Shown here one piece after another: positions 33,318-42,539 of a stretch of DNA of 59,617 nucleotides; position 1 is the stretch's first letter; each line of letters starts with the position of its first letter. Under the pieces are notes generated by a model. The model saw only the letters and a program-made list of their open reading frames with translations. It did not search any database and was not told the origin of the DNA. This DNA is from an uncultured Oscillospiraceae bacterium (lineage in GTDB: Bacteria; Bacillota; Clostridia; Oscillospirales; Ruminococcaceae), in assembly GCA_934486875.1 (NCBI GenBank), contig CAKSPU010000009.1, positions 1 through 59,617 on the forward strand, in the 5' to 3' direction. The position numbers were made by a program, and so were the translations under genes.

Positions 33318-34918
33318 ACGATTTTTCCTCTGACAATCTCACGGGAAAGGTTTACTCGAAATATTCCACAAACGAGATAGACACAAACGTTACTGACAGC
33401 GACAGCTCAAGCTATCTTGATTTTGACGGATATCTGAAGCTCCTTACTTCTCAGATGTCAAATCAGGACTTCAACAATGCTATGAGCGACTCCGAATTTA
33501 TCCAGCAGATGGCTTCTTACTCAATGATGGAGGCTATTTCCCAGCTCACACAGCAGAATGCTGTAACATACGCATCTTCTCTTATCGGCAAGGCTGTTAC
33601 GGTAAGCAACGGCTCGGCACCTGAAACGGGTATCGTTGAATCTGTTACTATGACCAGCGACGGCTGCAAGGTTCTTGTAAACGGCTCGCTTTACGGCACT
33701 GATGCAATTTCCGATGTAGTTGACGGCGATGTTTACACACAGCTCAAAACATTTATTGGTCAGACCGTTGAGATAAAGGACGGCGACAACACCATTACAG
33801 GCAAGGTAACAGGCATTGTTATCAAAAACGGCAACGGCTATGTTACTATCGACAACAAGAACTCCTACCTTATGAATGCGATAACAAACGTTATCAAGCC
33901 CGAAGGCAGCGATAATGACTCAGACAGCTCCGAGGAGAACAAGGACAATGAAAGCGGCGAAGGCACAGGCAATACCGAAGCAGCAGGCACTGCAACAGCT
34001 GAGGAAAATCCCGCAGGCGCAGTGAACAACGGCGATGTATCGGGTACTGTTTACGCATCACAGGCTTCCTATGACGCTCTTATGAAGATGCTCGACGACA
34101 CCTCCGATGATGACAGCTCCCCTATTGACGCAGAGCTAAGAACTGCAAGGATCAATTCAAAGCTCGGCGATATGAGCAGATATATGACCGCAAGAGTTGA
34201 CACTCAGGCAGCAGCATCGGGTCTTACAAGCGACCGTATCCCCGCTCCCTATTCATCGGGCGTGACCGAAGCACCCGCAGCTCAGGATACTCAGGCACAG
34301 CAGTCTGCTTACACAACCGCTCCCGTTTATGCATCTCAGAGCAGCTCTTCCTATGACAAGGGCGATATCTCGGGGATCGTGAATGTGGCTGACAGAGACG
34401 CTGAGTCAACAAGCCTTGAACAGTATTCCTCAGAGACCGATTATGATTTTATGCCCCAGAGCACAAGAAAATATGCTGACAAGTACCCCGTTGAAGCAGC
34501 TTTTGCGGATTCCGTGGGAACTAAGATGGCTGATATCAGATTCATCGGCAACACTGAGATTAACTCCAAGATCGACACTTCTTCCATTCTTTGCTACTCC
34601 CCCAGCGGCAGAGCGGTTACCGACATCGGTTGGTGCGGCAAGGGTCGTCTCGGCGAGGTAGTTACATTCGCTGACGGCAGACAGAGAGTTGAGATAATCG
34701 GTCCCACAGAGGTATCCTACCTTTACACAACGGGCAAGTACACCCTCGACCAGATATGCGATTATTCTATCGTTGACGGTTCTCTTCAGGGCAAGCTCAG
34801 TGATTTCGAGGTTGCGATACGTCACTACGCAAAGGAGTACACCGAGGCTGAAAAGAAGGCTATGGCTGAATTTGAGCAGTATGCAAGATGGCACGCATCT
34901 ACTCAGTATCAGGGCTGA
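33302..34918 (+). CDS. flgD: Flagellar hook capping protein FlgD with a long C-terminal extension
   Basis: A 538-residue protein. The N-terminal 70 residues after a Ser/Asp-rich start contain the FlgD core DFDGYLKLLTSQMSNQDFNN and EFIQQMASYSMMEAISQLT. A middle domain (about 95-195) with SSLIGKAVTVSNGS and VTGIVIKNGNGYVTIDNK follows, like the usual FlgD tudor-like part. Then come an acidic Ser/Glu/Asn linker (about 200-245), a Ser/Ala/Gln/Tyr-rich segment, and an unrecognised 140-residue domain at the end (about 395-538). Typical FlgD is 140-240 residues. It starts within the fliK end. Confidence 0.85.
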   Translation: MGISVNDFSSDNLTGKVYSKYSTNEIDTNVTDSDSSSYLDFDGYLKLLTSQMSNQDFNNAMSDSEFIQQMASYSMMEAISQLTQQNAVTYASSLIGKAVTVSNGSAPETGIVESVTMTSDGCKVLVNGSLYGTDAISDVVDGDVYTQLKTFIGQTVEIKDGDNTITGKVTGIVIKNGNGYVTIDNKNSYLMNAITNVIKPEGSDNDSDSSEENKDNESGEGTGNTEAAGTATAEENPAGAVNNGDVSGTVYASQASYDALMKMLDDTSDDDSSPIDAELRTARINSKLGDMSRYMTARVDTQAAASGLTSDRIPAPYSSGVTEAPAAQDTQAQQSAYTTAPVYASQSSSSYDKGDISGIVNVADRDAESTSLEQYSSETDYDFMPQSTRKYADKYPVEAAFADSVGTKMADIRFIGNTEINSKIDTSSILCYSPSGRAVTDIGWCGKGRLGEVVTFADGRQRVEIIGPTEVSYLYTTGKYTLDQICDYSIVDGSLQGKLSDFEVAIRHYAKEYTEAEKKAMAEFEQYARWHASTQYQG

Positions 34919-34971
34919 TTTGCAGGTTTCATAAGGGGCTGTGAACACGGCTCGGAGAAAGGACTGAAATT

Positions 34972-35436
34972 ATGCTTATCAATGAATACTTACAGCTGAG
35001 AGGTGCGGCGGCTGCCGAACAGAACAGGCAGGACACGGCTCAAAATACACAGAACACTGCGGCTCAGGTATCGGAAAGCCCCTTTGCGGCAGAACTCAAA
35101 AGCCTTATGGCGGCGCAGAACGGTGCGGGAAATGCCTACAGCTTCACCCCCACAACTGCGGAACAGCTTGAAATAATGTCGGGGATAAATTTCTCACGCC
35201 ACGCTGTGGAAAGAATAAACCAGCGCAACATCGACGTTATGACGGGCGGAATGCTCCAGCGGCTCTCAAAGGGCGTTGAACTTGCGGAAAGCAAGGGCTC
35301 GGACGATGCTCTCGTTATCGTGGACAGGACCGCTTTTGTGGTAAGCGTCCGCAGCAACAAGGTCATCACTGCGGTGAATGCAGATGATATGCAGGGCAAT
35401 GTTTTCACCAACATCGACTCAACTGTAATTATGTAA
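34972..35436 (+). CDS. Flagellar operon protein of the TIGR02530 type
   Basis: A 154-residue protein between flgD and flgE, where Firmicutes commonly carry this family. The first 60 residues are Gln/Ala/Thr-rich. The conserved block is ISFSRHAVERINQRNIDVM-like (seen as NFSRHAVERINQRN), then GVELAESKGSDDALVIVDRTAFVVSVRSNKVITAVN in parts. It may help early hook assembly, but the function is not settled. AAAGGA precedes ATG 34972. The 108 bases after it, before flgE, show nothing I can name. Confidence 0.85.
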   Translation: MLINEYLQLRGAAAAEQNRQDTAQNTQNTAAQVSESPFAAELKSLMAAQNGAGNAYSFTPTTAEQLEIMSGINFSRHAVERINQRNIDVMTGGMLQRLSKGVELAESKGSDDALVIVDRTAFVVSVRSNKVITAVNADDMQGNVFTNIDSTVIM

Positions 35437-35544
35437 AAATATCAAAAGAGGACAAAACGGCTTGGACCTTTTCGGAAAGCCATTCTCCCGACCGACTGAC
35501 GGAGAAATATCCTCACCGAAATATTATGACAGGAGTTTTTTGAA

Positions 35545-37002
35545 ATGGTTAGATCACTTTATTCAGGCGTTTCGGGACTTAAATCCCACCAGACCAGAAT
35601 GGACGTTATCGGCAACAACATCGCTAACGTAAACACCTACGGCTACAAGGCTTCCAGAACTTCATTCTCGGATATCTACTATCAGTACCAGCGCACAGAA
35701 ACAGGCGGACGTGCCACCTACGCAGGCAACAATCCCTCTCAGGTCGGCTACGGTGTTCAGGTCGCTTCCATTGACAAGGATATGTCGATGTCCAGCTTCC
35801 AGAACACAGGAAGAACTCTCGACCTTGCCATTGCGGGCGACGGTCTCTTTATGTGCGGCTCTCTTGACAGAAACGGTCAGGTAAGCTCCGTTACATACAC
35901 AAGAATGGGCAACTTCGGCATTGACTCCGTGGGAAATCTCGTTAATGCAAACAACGAATTTATCCTCGGAACAATGAACACTATGAGAATCGACGGCGGT
36001 ACATATTCCACCACCGAAATGATCGACAAGGAGCCTGCGGACACTCCCAATGAGCTTGATACCATTAACGTAAATGACCTTGTATGGGACGCTTTCAAGC
36101 CCGAGTGCAAGATCGAATTTGACGATATCGCAGCCAAGTACAAGACTGCCGATACAACAACCACACCCCCGAGAAATCAGGTAATTTTCACAGGAACAGA
36201 CCCCTCTGACACCACCCGTCAGATAGCATTTGACAAGGATACCTCGGGCATAACCGAGCAGACTGATGCCGATGTGGCTGCTCCTACTGCCGCTCCAGGT
36301 GTTGAAGTCGCTTCCGATTACATTCTCTACAATGTAAACGGCAAATTCGTTAATGCTCAGGGCGTTATCTTTGACCCCGATGCATCTTCCGAAGCTAACA
36401 AGCCCCTTTATACCGACAAGGAGGGCAACTACTACACATACAAATGCACCACCACCAAGGACGCTACAGGCAATGTTCAGAAAACCTACACCTACACCCG
36501 TCAGGACGTTACAGGCGATGTGGGTTCAAGGACCTTTGCCGACAGCACTGAGGTTTACACCTACAATCAGGTAACAAAGAACTTTGAGGCTAACGACGCA
36601 AGAGGAAACACCATTTACGCCGATATGACCGACGGTTCCCTTAAGTATTCCGACCTCGACGGCTTCACTATCGGCGCTGACGGCGTTCTCACAGCTCAGT
36701 ACGCAAGTCAGATGCGCTCACTTGCACGTATCGAGCTTGCTACATTCGATAACGTTGAGGGTCTTACCGAAATAGGCGACACCGCATTCTCTCAGAGCGC
36801 CGCTTCGGGTGAGGCAAACATCAAGCGCCCCGGCGATTCCGGCGCAGGCGAGATACAGTCCTCCAAGCTTGAAATGTCAAACGTTAACCTTGCAAATGAG
36901 TTCTCTGATATGATCGTAACTCAGAGAGGTTATCAGGCAAACGCAAGAATAATCACCACTTCCGACTCTATGCTTGAAGAGCTTGTAAACCTCAAGAGAT
37001 AA
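35545..37002 (+). CDS. flgE: Flagellar hook protein FlgE
   Basis: A 485-residue hook subunit. It begins VRSLYSGVSGLKSHQTRMDV and GNNIANVNTYGYKASRTSF, the hook/rod signature. The surface domain in the middle is Thr- and Asp-rich and variable. The C-terminus NVNLANEFSDMIVTQRGYQANARIITTSDSM is split around the family motif SNV(N/D)L. AGGAG precedes ATG 35545. It has no signal peptide since it travels through the export channel. The next gene is flbD. Confidence 0.95.
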   Translation: MVRSLYSGVSGLKSHQTRMDVIGNNIANVNTYGYKASRTSFSDIYYQYQRTETGGRATYAGNNPSQVGYGVQVASIDKDMSMSSFQNTGRTLDLAIAGDGLFMCGSLDRNGQVSSVTYTRMGNFGIDSVGNLVNANNEFILGTMNTMRIDGGTYSTTEMIDKEPADTPNELDTINVNDLVWDAFKPECKIEFDDIAAKYKTADTTTTPPRNQVIFTGTDPSDTTRQIAFDKDTSGITEQTDADVAAPTAAPGVEVASDYILYNVNGKFVNAQGVIFDPDASSEANKPLYTDKEGNYYTYKCTTTKDATGNVQKTYTYTRQDVTGDVGSRTFADSTEVYTYNQVTKNFEANDARGNTIYADMTDGSLKYSDLDGFTIGADGVLTAQYASQMRSLARIELATFDNVEGLTEIGDTAFSQSAASGEANIKRPGDSGAGEIQSSKLEMSNVNLANEFSDMIVTQRGYQANARIITTSDSMLEELVNLKR

Positions 37003-37014
37003 CTTATTACTTTT

Positions 37015-37055
37015 TCCCAATGCTGCCCGAGGCGGTGCTTCGGGCGGTGATGGGA
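37015..37055 (+). other. Intercistronic hairpin between flgE and flbD
   Basis: GCCCGA (37025-37030) pairs with TCGGGC (37040-37045), and the outer TCCCA (37015-37019) pairs with TGGGA (37051-37055). It has no T-run, so it is more likely a message-stability or processing element protecting flgE mRNA than a terminator. Confidence 0.5.
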
Positions 37056-37077
37056 TATTATTCAAGGGGAAATTAAA

Positions 37078-37263
37078 ATGATAAAGCTTACCCGTGTGAA
37101 CGGCACAATACTGCTTGTAAATGAAAGCTTCATTGAAACTGCGGAGGAAACTCCCGATACTGTTGTGACTATGCAGAACGGTCACAGATACTTCGTCCGT
37201 GAGACTGTGGACGAGATACTCCTTAAAACTATGGAGTTTGAGAGAGAAAGAAATATCCGATAA
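37078..37263 (+). CDS. flbD: FlbD/SwrD family small flagellar protein
   Basis: A 61-residue protein: MIKLTRVNGTILLVNESFIE, then PDTVVTMQNGHRYFVRETVDEI, all family hallmarks with the NG and ET positions. In B. subtilis SwrD it increases flagellar motor power. It lies between flgE and motA, the same position seen in other Firmicutes and spirochaetes. The start is fixed by AAGGGG upstream. Confidence 0.92.
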   Translation: MIKLTRVNGTILLVNESFIETAEETPDTVVTMQNGHRYFVRETVDEILLKTMEFERERNIR

Positions 37264-37309
37264 TAACGGATTTATCATATAGATTTTTTCATCGAAAGGA
37301 TTTGCTGTT

Positions 37310-38104
37310 ATGAATATAGCGTGGCTCATAGGTATTGTTATTGCGATCGGTATGACTGTTTTCGGAATGGTCTCGGGCGGTGAGATAGGCTGGTTCTGGG
37401 ACGTTCCCTCGGTCGCTATAGTTCTCGGAGGTACTGTGGGTGCGGTAATCGCAAACTACCCTATGAGTACCCTGAAAAACCTTGGCAAGCTTTTCAAGCT
37501 TGCGATATTCAGCCCAAAATATGACCCCGAAAGCTACATAGAGCAGATGGTGGATTACTGCAAAACTGCCCGTCAGAAGGGTATCCTTGCCCTTGAAGAG
37601 CAGGCAAACGCCTGCACGGACACCTTTATGAAGTCCGCTCTTATGCTCATCGTCGATGCGAATGACTCCGACAAGGTAAAGTCGATGCTCGATGACTCCA
37701 TAGACTTCCTCTGCGACAGACACGACCAGAACATCGCTATTTTCGGACGTGCATCGGGCGTTGCCCCTGCCTTCGGTATGGTCGGCACACTCTGCGGACT
37801 TATCGGTATGCTCAAGCAGATGGACCCTACCGACCCCTCCTCTGCTGCCAACCTTGGCGGCGCTATGGCTACGGCTCTCGTTACCACATTCTACGGAAGC
37901 CTTCTCGCCCACGTACTTTTCACACCTATCGGAAACCAGCTCCAGTATCTTCACAACAGTGAAGTCCTCTGCCTCCAGATAGTCGAGGAGGGCACTCTCG
38001 CAATAATCTCGGGCGCTAACCCCAGATACGTTGAGGAGAAGCTCAGAATGATGCTTCCTATGAACACTGCAAACAAGAAAAAGGGCGGCGCTGAATCCAA
38101 GTGA
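37310..38104 (+). CDS. motA: Flagellar stator protein MotA
   Basis: A 264-residue membrane protein with four transmembrane helices, near 2-20, 30-48, 148-168 and 182-205. Conserved blocks include FWDVPSVAIVLGGTVGAVIANYP, ARQKGILALEEQA and GVAPAFGMVGTLCGLIGML, followed by GGAMATALVTTFYGSLLAH. The cytoplasmic loop bears charged residues that touch FliG. AAAGGA precedes ATG 37310. It forms the proton or sodium stator with MotB. Confidence 0.95.
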   Translation: MNIAWLIGIVIAIGMTVFGMVSGGEIGWFWDVPSVAIVLGGTVGAVIANYPMSTLKNLGKLFKLAIFSPKYDPESYIEQMVDYCKTARQKGILALEEQANACTDTFMKSALMLIVDANDSDKVKSMLDDSIDFLCDRHDQNIAIFGRASGVAPAFGMVGTLCGLIGMLKQMDPTDPSSAANLGGAMATALVTTFYGSLLAHVLFTPIGNQLQYLHNSEVLCLQIVEEGTLAIISGANPRYVEEKLRMMLPMNTANKKKGGAESK

Positions 38105-38204
38105 TTCATAAACGCTTCATTATTCTTGTGCATAATGTACAAAATATACAAAGTTAAGGTGATATTTTTTACTTGAATTTGTGTGTTTATGTGGTAAATA
38201 ACAG

Positions 38205-38233
38205 TAGAAATATTTAAAAAAATATGCTATAAT
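38205..38233 (+). promoter_or_regulatory. Internal promoter ahead of motB
   Basis: TAGAAA (38205-38210) and TATAAT (38228-38233) are 17 bp apart with an extended -10 TG. The 191-base AT-rich gap between motA and motB is the largest in the front half of the operon, so it may give motB and the switch genes separate expression. Confidence 0.6.
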
Positions 38234-38295
38234 ATATCAGATAGGGATATCTATGTATCTGCAAAGATTCTCCCTTTCCCATCGGAGGTGGGTCA

Positions 38296-39243
38296 ATGGC
38301 ACGCAAAAAAAGCCCGGGTGCAGAGGGTGCGAACTGGATGGACACCTATGGTGACCTGGTTACGCTGCTGCTTTGCTTCTTCGTACTGCTTTATGCAATG
38401 TCCTCTATGGACGAGTCAAAATGGCAGTATATCGCTCAGGCGTTTTCAGCCGGAAAGGGCGAGATAATCAACGTTGTGGTGGATAAAGAGCCCAACACCG
38501 AAAACGACCCCTCAGCCATTTATGTCAATGAGGAACAGGATCAGCTTTCTCAGGATATTGATTTTGACGAATTTTATATGTACCTCAATGAAGCCGTGCA
38601 GACTGCGGGGCTTGAAGATCAGGTCTCCGTTGAAATGGCGGACACAGGCGTTTATATGAAATTCAGAGATAATGTTTTCTTCGCAGGTGACTCCTGTGAG
38701 CTTCTTGACGAGGGAAAATATATCCTTGAAATAATCTGCGACGGCATCAGAGCCGTTGACAAGCACGTTTTTGCCATCAAGGTAAACGGTCACACCGCTC
38801 AGAGTGCAAGCTCATCGGCTAACGAATGGGAGCTCTCTTCGGGACGTGCAAGCTCGGTCATCAACTATATGCTGAGCCTTGACTGCTGCGAACCCGACAA
38901 GTTCTCCGCTGCGGGCTACGGCAAATATCACCCCGTAAGCGACAATGACACGGAAGAGGGCAAGCGCCAGAACAGGCGTGTTGAGATCGTATTTATCAGA
39001 AATGATATTGATATGACCGACCCTGCCGTTATGCAGGAGCTTATCGAGCTTGAATTCGGCAAGAGCTTTGTTGATTATTCCGATGCTGACGGCAACACAA
39101 AGAATAACACTGCCGACGAAACGGCTGCGGTAACATCTTCCGCCCCCGTTCAGAACGGCGGAAATTATTCCTCAAAGAATGACCGTCTCAACGAAATGAA
39201 AAACAACCCCCCCGAGGTCACTGCTGCCGAAAGCGCCGAATGA
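38296..39243 (+). CDS. motB: Flagellar stator protein MotB
   Basis: A 315-residue protein with CGGAGGTG upstream. A single transmembrane helix, DTYGDLVTLLLCFFVLLYAMS, carries the essential Asp of the ion channel (D in YGDLVTLL). The OmpA-like peptidoglycan-binding domain has VNGHTAQSA, SSGRASSVINYML, SAAGYGKYHP and RQNRRVEIVF. The C-terminal 60 residues are a disordered Asn/Thr/Glu tail not needed in the family. The channel residues do not settle the choice of proton or sodium. Confidence 0.94.
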   Translation: MARKKSPGAEGANWMDTYGDLVTLLLCFFVLLYAMSSMDESKWQYIAQAFSAGKGEIINVVVDKEPNTENDPSAIYVNEEQDQLSQDIDFDEFYMYLNEAVQTAGLEDQVSVEMADTGVYMKFRDNVFFAGDSCELLDEGKYILEIICDGIRAVDKHVFAIKVNGHTAQSASSSANEWELSSGRASSVINYMLSLDCCEPDKFSAAGYGKYHPVSDNDTEEGKRQNRRVEIVFIRNDIDMTDPAVMQELIELEFGKSFVDYSDADGNTKNNTADETAAVTSSAPVQNGGNYSSKNDRLNEMKNNPPEVTAAESAE

Positions 39244-39286
39244 CCCCGAAATACAGGCGATACCCCTATGAATGAAGGTGAAAATA

Positions 39287-40297
39287 TTGGCTGACGTTCT
39301 GTCTCAGAAACAGATAGACGAGCTGCTGAACAGCTTTAACACCCAGGGCTCCAAGGCTTTTGAAGAGATCGAGGAGCAGGGTGCGGAAAAGAAAAAGATT
39401 AAAAATTATGACTTTAAAACGCCAAAGAAATTCACCAAAGAGCAGCTTAAGGTCATAGACAGTATTTTCGAAAACTATTCCCGTGTTCTTTCCTCCTACC
39501 TTACAGGTCTTATGAGACTTTACTGCAAGGTGGAAGTTATGCAGATCGAGGAACAGCGGTATTACGAGTTCAACAACGCTCTCCCCGATTACGTTATGAT
39601 GTCCCTTGTGAACCTTGGCGTTCACGATGAGGACGTTATGGAAACCAACTGCATTATGCAGATCTCAAACCCCATAACCTTTACCATAATAGACAGGCTT
39701 ATGGGCGGTCTCGGAACCTATACCGAGGTAAACCGTGACTTCACCGAGATCGAGATAACCCTTATGGAAGGCATTATGGAGAAAATGGCGCAGTCCCTGA
39801 AGGGTGCCTGGTCTCAGTACATAGATATGGATCCCATTATGACGGCGATCGAGACAAATTCACGTGTTATGCAGTCTATCGGGCCTGATGAGGTAATTAT
39901 CCTCGTTTCCCTTGAAATAGAGATAAAAAATGTCAAAAACGTTATGTCCTTCTGTATCCCCGCTATGAACCTCGAGTCGATAATGAACAAGTTCGGCGAC
40001 AGGTGGGCAAGACCCACACAGCGGCAGGATCCCAAAAAGGATCAGGAAAGACGGCGCAATATTATGAACGCCCTTAAGGATTCGGATATTGACGTTAAAG
40101 CCGTTCTCTGCGACACTCAGGTGGATCTTTATGATATCCTGACGCTTCAGGTGGATGATATCATTCCTCTGAACGTTCCCATAACCAAAAACGTTGAGCT
40201 GAAGATCGGCGGCAATGTCTGGTATGACGGGAAGCTGGGTATCGTCGGCAACAAAAAGGCTGTTAAAATTGATAATATATATAAAGAATTGAGGTAG
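39287..40297 (+). CDS. fliM: Flagellar motor switch protein FliM
   Basis: A 336-residue C-ring protein. TTG 39287 gives the normal MADVLSQKQIDELL start, with AAGGTG 8 bases before. The earlier in-frame ATG 39272 overlaps that site. LSQKQIDELL (5-14) is the CheY-P-binding helix. The middle CheC-like domain follows, then the C-terminal SpoA domain with LTLQVDDIIPLNVPI and VWYDGKLGIVGNKKAVKI. Next is fliY, 4 bases on. Confidence 0.95.
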   Translation: MADVLSQKQIDELLNSFNTQGSKAFEEIEEQGAEKKKIKNYDFKTPKKFTKEQLKVIDSIFENYSRVLSSYLTGLMRLYCKVEVMQIEEQRYYEFNNALPDYVMMSLVNLGVHDEDVMETNCIMQISNPITFTIIDRLMGGLGTYTEVNRDFTEIEITLMEGIMEKMAQSLKGAWSQYIDMDPIMTAIETNSRVMQSIGPDEVIILVSLEIEIKNVKNVMSFCIPAMNLESIMNKFGDRWARPTQRQDPKKDQERRRNIMNALKDSDIDVKAVLCDTQVDLYDILTLQVDDIIPLNVPITKNVELKIGGNVWYDGKLGIVGNKKAVKIDNIYKELR

Positions 40298-40301
40298 AAC
40301 A

Positions 40302-41753
40302 ATGAGCGACGAAAACGTTATTATTGACGGCTTCGGAGAGGCGGAACAGGATGCCATAGGCGAGATAATGAACATTACTATGGGCTCTGCTGCTACAGCT
40401 GTTTCCAATATGCTCAGTGCCAAGGTCTGGATCACCACTCCAACGGTGACCGTTGAAAGGGCTAAGGATCTGATCTATCCCGAGCTGGAGCCTTCCATTC
40501 ACGTCAAGATCAAATACATTCAGGGCGTAAGCGGTGAGAATGTCCTCGTTCTCAAACAGGACGATGTTCAGCTTATCCTCGATCAGCTGATGGGTCTCCC
40601 CCTTGAAGTCACTGATGACTTTGAATTTGACGAGATGAACATATCCGCAGTGTGCGAGGTTATGAACCAGATGATGGGCGCTTCCGCAACTGCTCTGTCC
40701 GAACTTATCAGCACTCCTATCGACATCTCCACCCCTCAGGCGGAGGTAAGCAAGGAAAGCACGGGGGTTAATCCCTACGGTATCCCTCCCGAGGATAATG
40801 TGTGTGTGGTAAGGTTCAAGCTTACTATCGACAATGTTATCAACTCGGAATTTATCTCCGTTATGACCATTGAGCTTGCAAAGGAAATGGCTCAGAAGAT
40901 GATTGCTGCTTACTCAGGCGGCGGAGCTGAAGAAAAGAAAGAGGAAGAAGAGCCCTCCTCAAATCTCAGTCAGGACGAGATACAGGCACTGCTCAGCGGT
41001 GCGGGAAGCGGCGGTGCTGCCGAAGAACCCCGTCAGCCTGCACCTCAGCCCGATCAGCAGGGCGCTCCTCAGGGCGGAACTCTTTCTCAGGACGAGATAA
41101 ATGCGCTGCTCAACGGCGTAAATGCTCAGACTGCACAGCCCACACCGCAGCCCGTTCCTCAGCAGACTGCTCAGGCGGCTTATAATCAGCAGGCTCAGAA
41201 TATGCAGGGCGTTCCTCCTCAGATGAACGGAATGCCGCAGCAGAATATGGCGCAGCAGCCCAATATATCCAATCAGGCAGGTATGCCCCAGCAGGGACCT
41301 GTCCCCACACAGGGAGCAATGCCACAGATGAATATGCAGCCCGGCGCTGTGCCTTACGGCGGATATTACGGTATGCCTTACGGCTATCCTCCTATGCAGC
41401 CCGTTCAGAAGGGCAGTGCGGTGAATGTTCAGGCAGTTCAGCTCCAGAGCTTTGAGGACTATAACAACAAGGACCTCAATGCCGATCAGAATGATAATCT
41501 TAAGCTGCTTATGGGCGTTCCCCTCGATGTTACCGTTGAGCTAGGCTCCACCCGCAAAAAGGTGAAGGAGGTGCTTGATTTCACTCAGGGAACTATCATT
41601 GAGCTTGAACGTCAGGCAGGCTCCCCTGTGGATATCATCGTCAACGGACATCTCATTGCCAAGGGCGATGTTGTGGTCATCGACGATAACTTCGCTGTTC
41701 GTATCACTGAGATCATCAAATCAAAATTTTTAGATAATTTAGGTAAGGAGTAA
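40302..41753 (+). CDS. fliY: Flagellar motor switch phosphatase FliY (CheC-FliN fusion)
   Basis: A 483-residue protein that removes phosphate from CheY-P at the motor. The CheC-like domain (1-205) has two active-site helices, with E21/N24 in EIMNITMGSA and E119/N122 in EVMNQMMGAS. A Gln/Pro/Met-rich linker (about 205-370) follows, carrying two LSQDEI(Q/N)ALL motifs (222-231 and 261-270) very like the FliM start. The FliN/SpoA domain (about 400-483) ends the protein. Such double internal motifs are not in B. subtilis FliY as I know it. Confidence 0.95.
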   Translation: MSDENVIIDGFGEAEQDAIGEIMNITMGSAATAVSNMLSAKVWITTPTVTVERAKDLIYPELEPSIHVKIKYIQGVSGENVLVLKQDDVQLILDQLMGLPLEVTDDFEFDEMNISAVCEVMNQMMGASATALSELISTPIDISTPQAEVSKESTGVNPYGIPPEDNVCVVRFKLTIDNVINSEFISVMTIELAKEMAQKMIAAYSGGGAEEKKEEEEPSSNLSQDEIQALLSGAGSGGAAEEPRQPAPQPDQQGAPQGGTLSQDEINALLNGVNAQTAQPTPQPVPQQTAQAAYNQQAQNMQGVPPQMNGMPQQNMAQQPNISNQAGMPQQGPVPTQGAMPQMNMQPGAVPYGGYYGMPYGYPPMQPVQKGSAVNVQAVQLQSFEDYNNKDLNADQNDNLKLLMGVPLDVTVELGSTRKKVKEVLDFTQGTIIELERQAGSPVDIIVNGHLIAKGDVVVIDDNFAVRITEIIKSKFLDNLGKE

Positions 41754-41759
41754 TTTACA

Positions 41760-42122
41760 ATGGACAAGAAGATAATGCTGGTAGATGATGCTGCTTTTAT
41801 GCGTATGATGATCAAGGACACTCTCACCAAAAACGGCTATACCAATATCATCGAGGCTGCCGATGGCGAGATCGCCTGCAATACATACGCCGCTGAAAAG
41901 CCTGACCTTGTTATTATGGATATCACAATGCCCAACAAGACAGGCATTGAGGCTCTCAGAGACATCAAGGCTTCCGACCCTGCCGCAAAGGTAGTTATGT
42001 GCTCCGCTATGGGTCAGGAATCTATGGTCGTTGAGGCTATCAAGCTTGGCGCTCTGGACTTCATTGTAAAGCCCTTCAAGCCCGACAGAATACTTGCAAC
42101 CGTTCAGAAGATCATCGGCTGA
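41760..42122 (+). CDS. cheY: Chemotaxis response regulator CheY
   Basis: A 120-residue single receiver domain. Phosphorylation would be on D54 (IMDITMP), with acidic D9/D10 for magnesium, S82 in place of the usual Thr, and K104 all present. AAGGAG precedes ATG 41760. It lies between fliY and fliO as in Bacillus and Clostridium. CheA and CheW are not in the window, so its kinase is encoded elsewhere. Confidence 0.94.
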   Translation: MDKKIMLVDDAAFMRMMIKDTLTKNGYTNIIEAADGEIACNTYAAEKPDLVIMDITMPNKTGIEALRDIKASDPAAKVVMCSAMGQESMVVEAIKLGALDFIVKPFKPDRILATVQKIIG

Positions 42123-42128
42123 TAAATA

Positions 42129-42524
42129 ATGACTGAGTTTTTATCGGTTGTTCTTGCCCTTATTGCGGTAGTTGCCATAATGCTGGGTGTGCTGTACCTT
42201 ATGAAATGGCTGAACACCCGTATCACAGGCGGAAACAGCCGCAAGGGCATAAAAATATCCTCCAGCATCGGAGTCGGTCAGGACAAGTCCATTATCGCTG
42301 TGAGAGCAGGAAAAAAGAACCTGCTCATCGGCGTTTCCCAGGGCGGCATAAGCCTTATATGCGAGCTGTCCGAGGAGGATATGGCGCTTATCGAAACTCC
42401 CCCCTCCGACGGAAGCGGTATGTCGGGCAAGTCCTTTTCGGAATGTCTCAGATACAACGCTTCAAAGCTGGGCAAAGAGTTCATCACCCCCAAAAAGGGC
42501 AATGATGACGGCAGCGATTCGTGA
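42129..42524 (+). CDS. fliO: Flagellar biosynthetic protein FliO
   Basis: A 131-residue protein with one N-terminal transmembrane helix (about 4-26), LSVVLALIAVVAIMLGVLYLM, and a small cytoplasmic domain with ISSSIGVGQDKSIIAVRAGKKNLLIGVSQGGISLI in parts, which is the usual FliO/FliZ pattern (motif lx..llIGVt...i.ll). It helps build the FliPQR core. The ribosome site is weak and the gene starts 6 bases after cheY, so coupling is likely. Confidence 0.85.
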   Translation: MTEFLSVVLALIAVVAIMLGVLYLMKWLNTRITGGNSRKGIKISSSIGVGQDKSIIAVRAGKKNLLIGVSQGGISLICELSEEDMALIETPPSDGSGMSGKSFSECLRYNASKLGKEFITPKKGNDDGSDS

Positions 42525-42539
42525 AAGGCAGATGCATTT

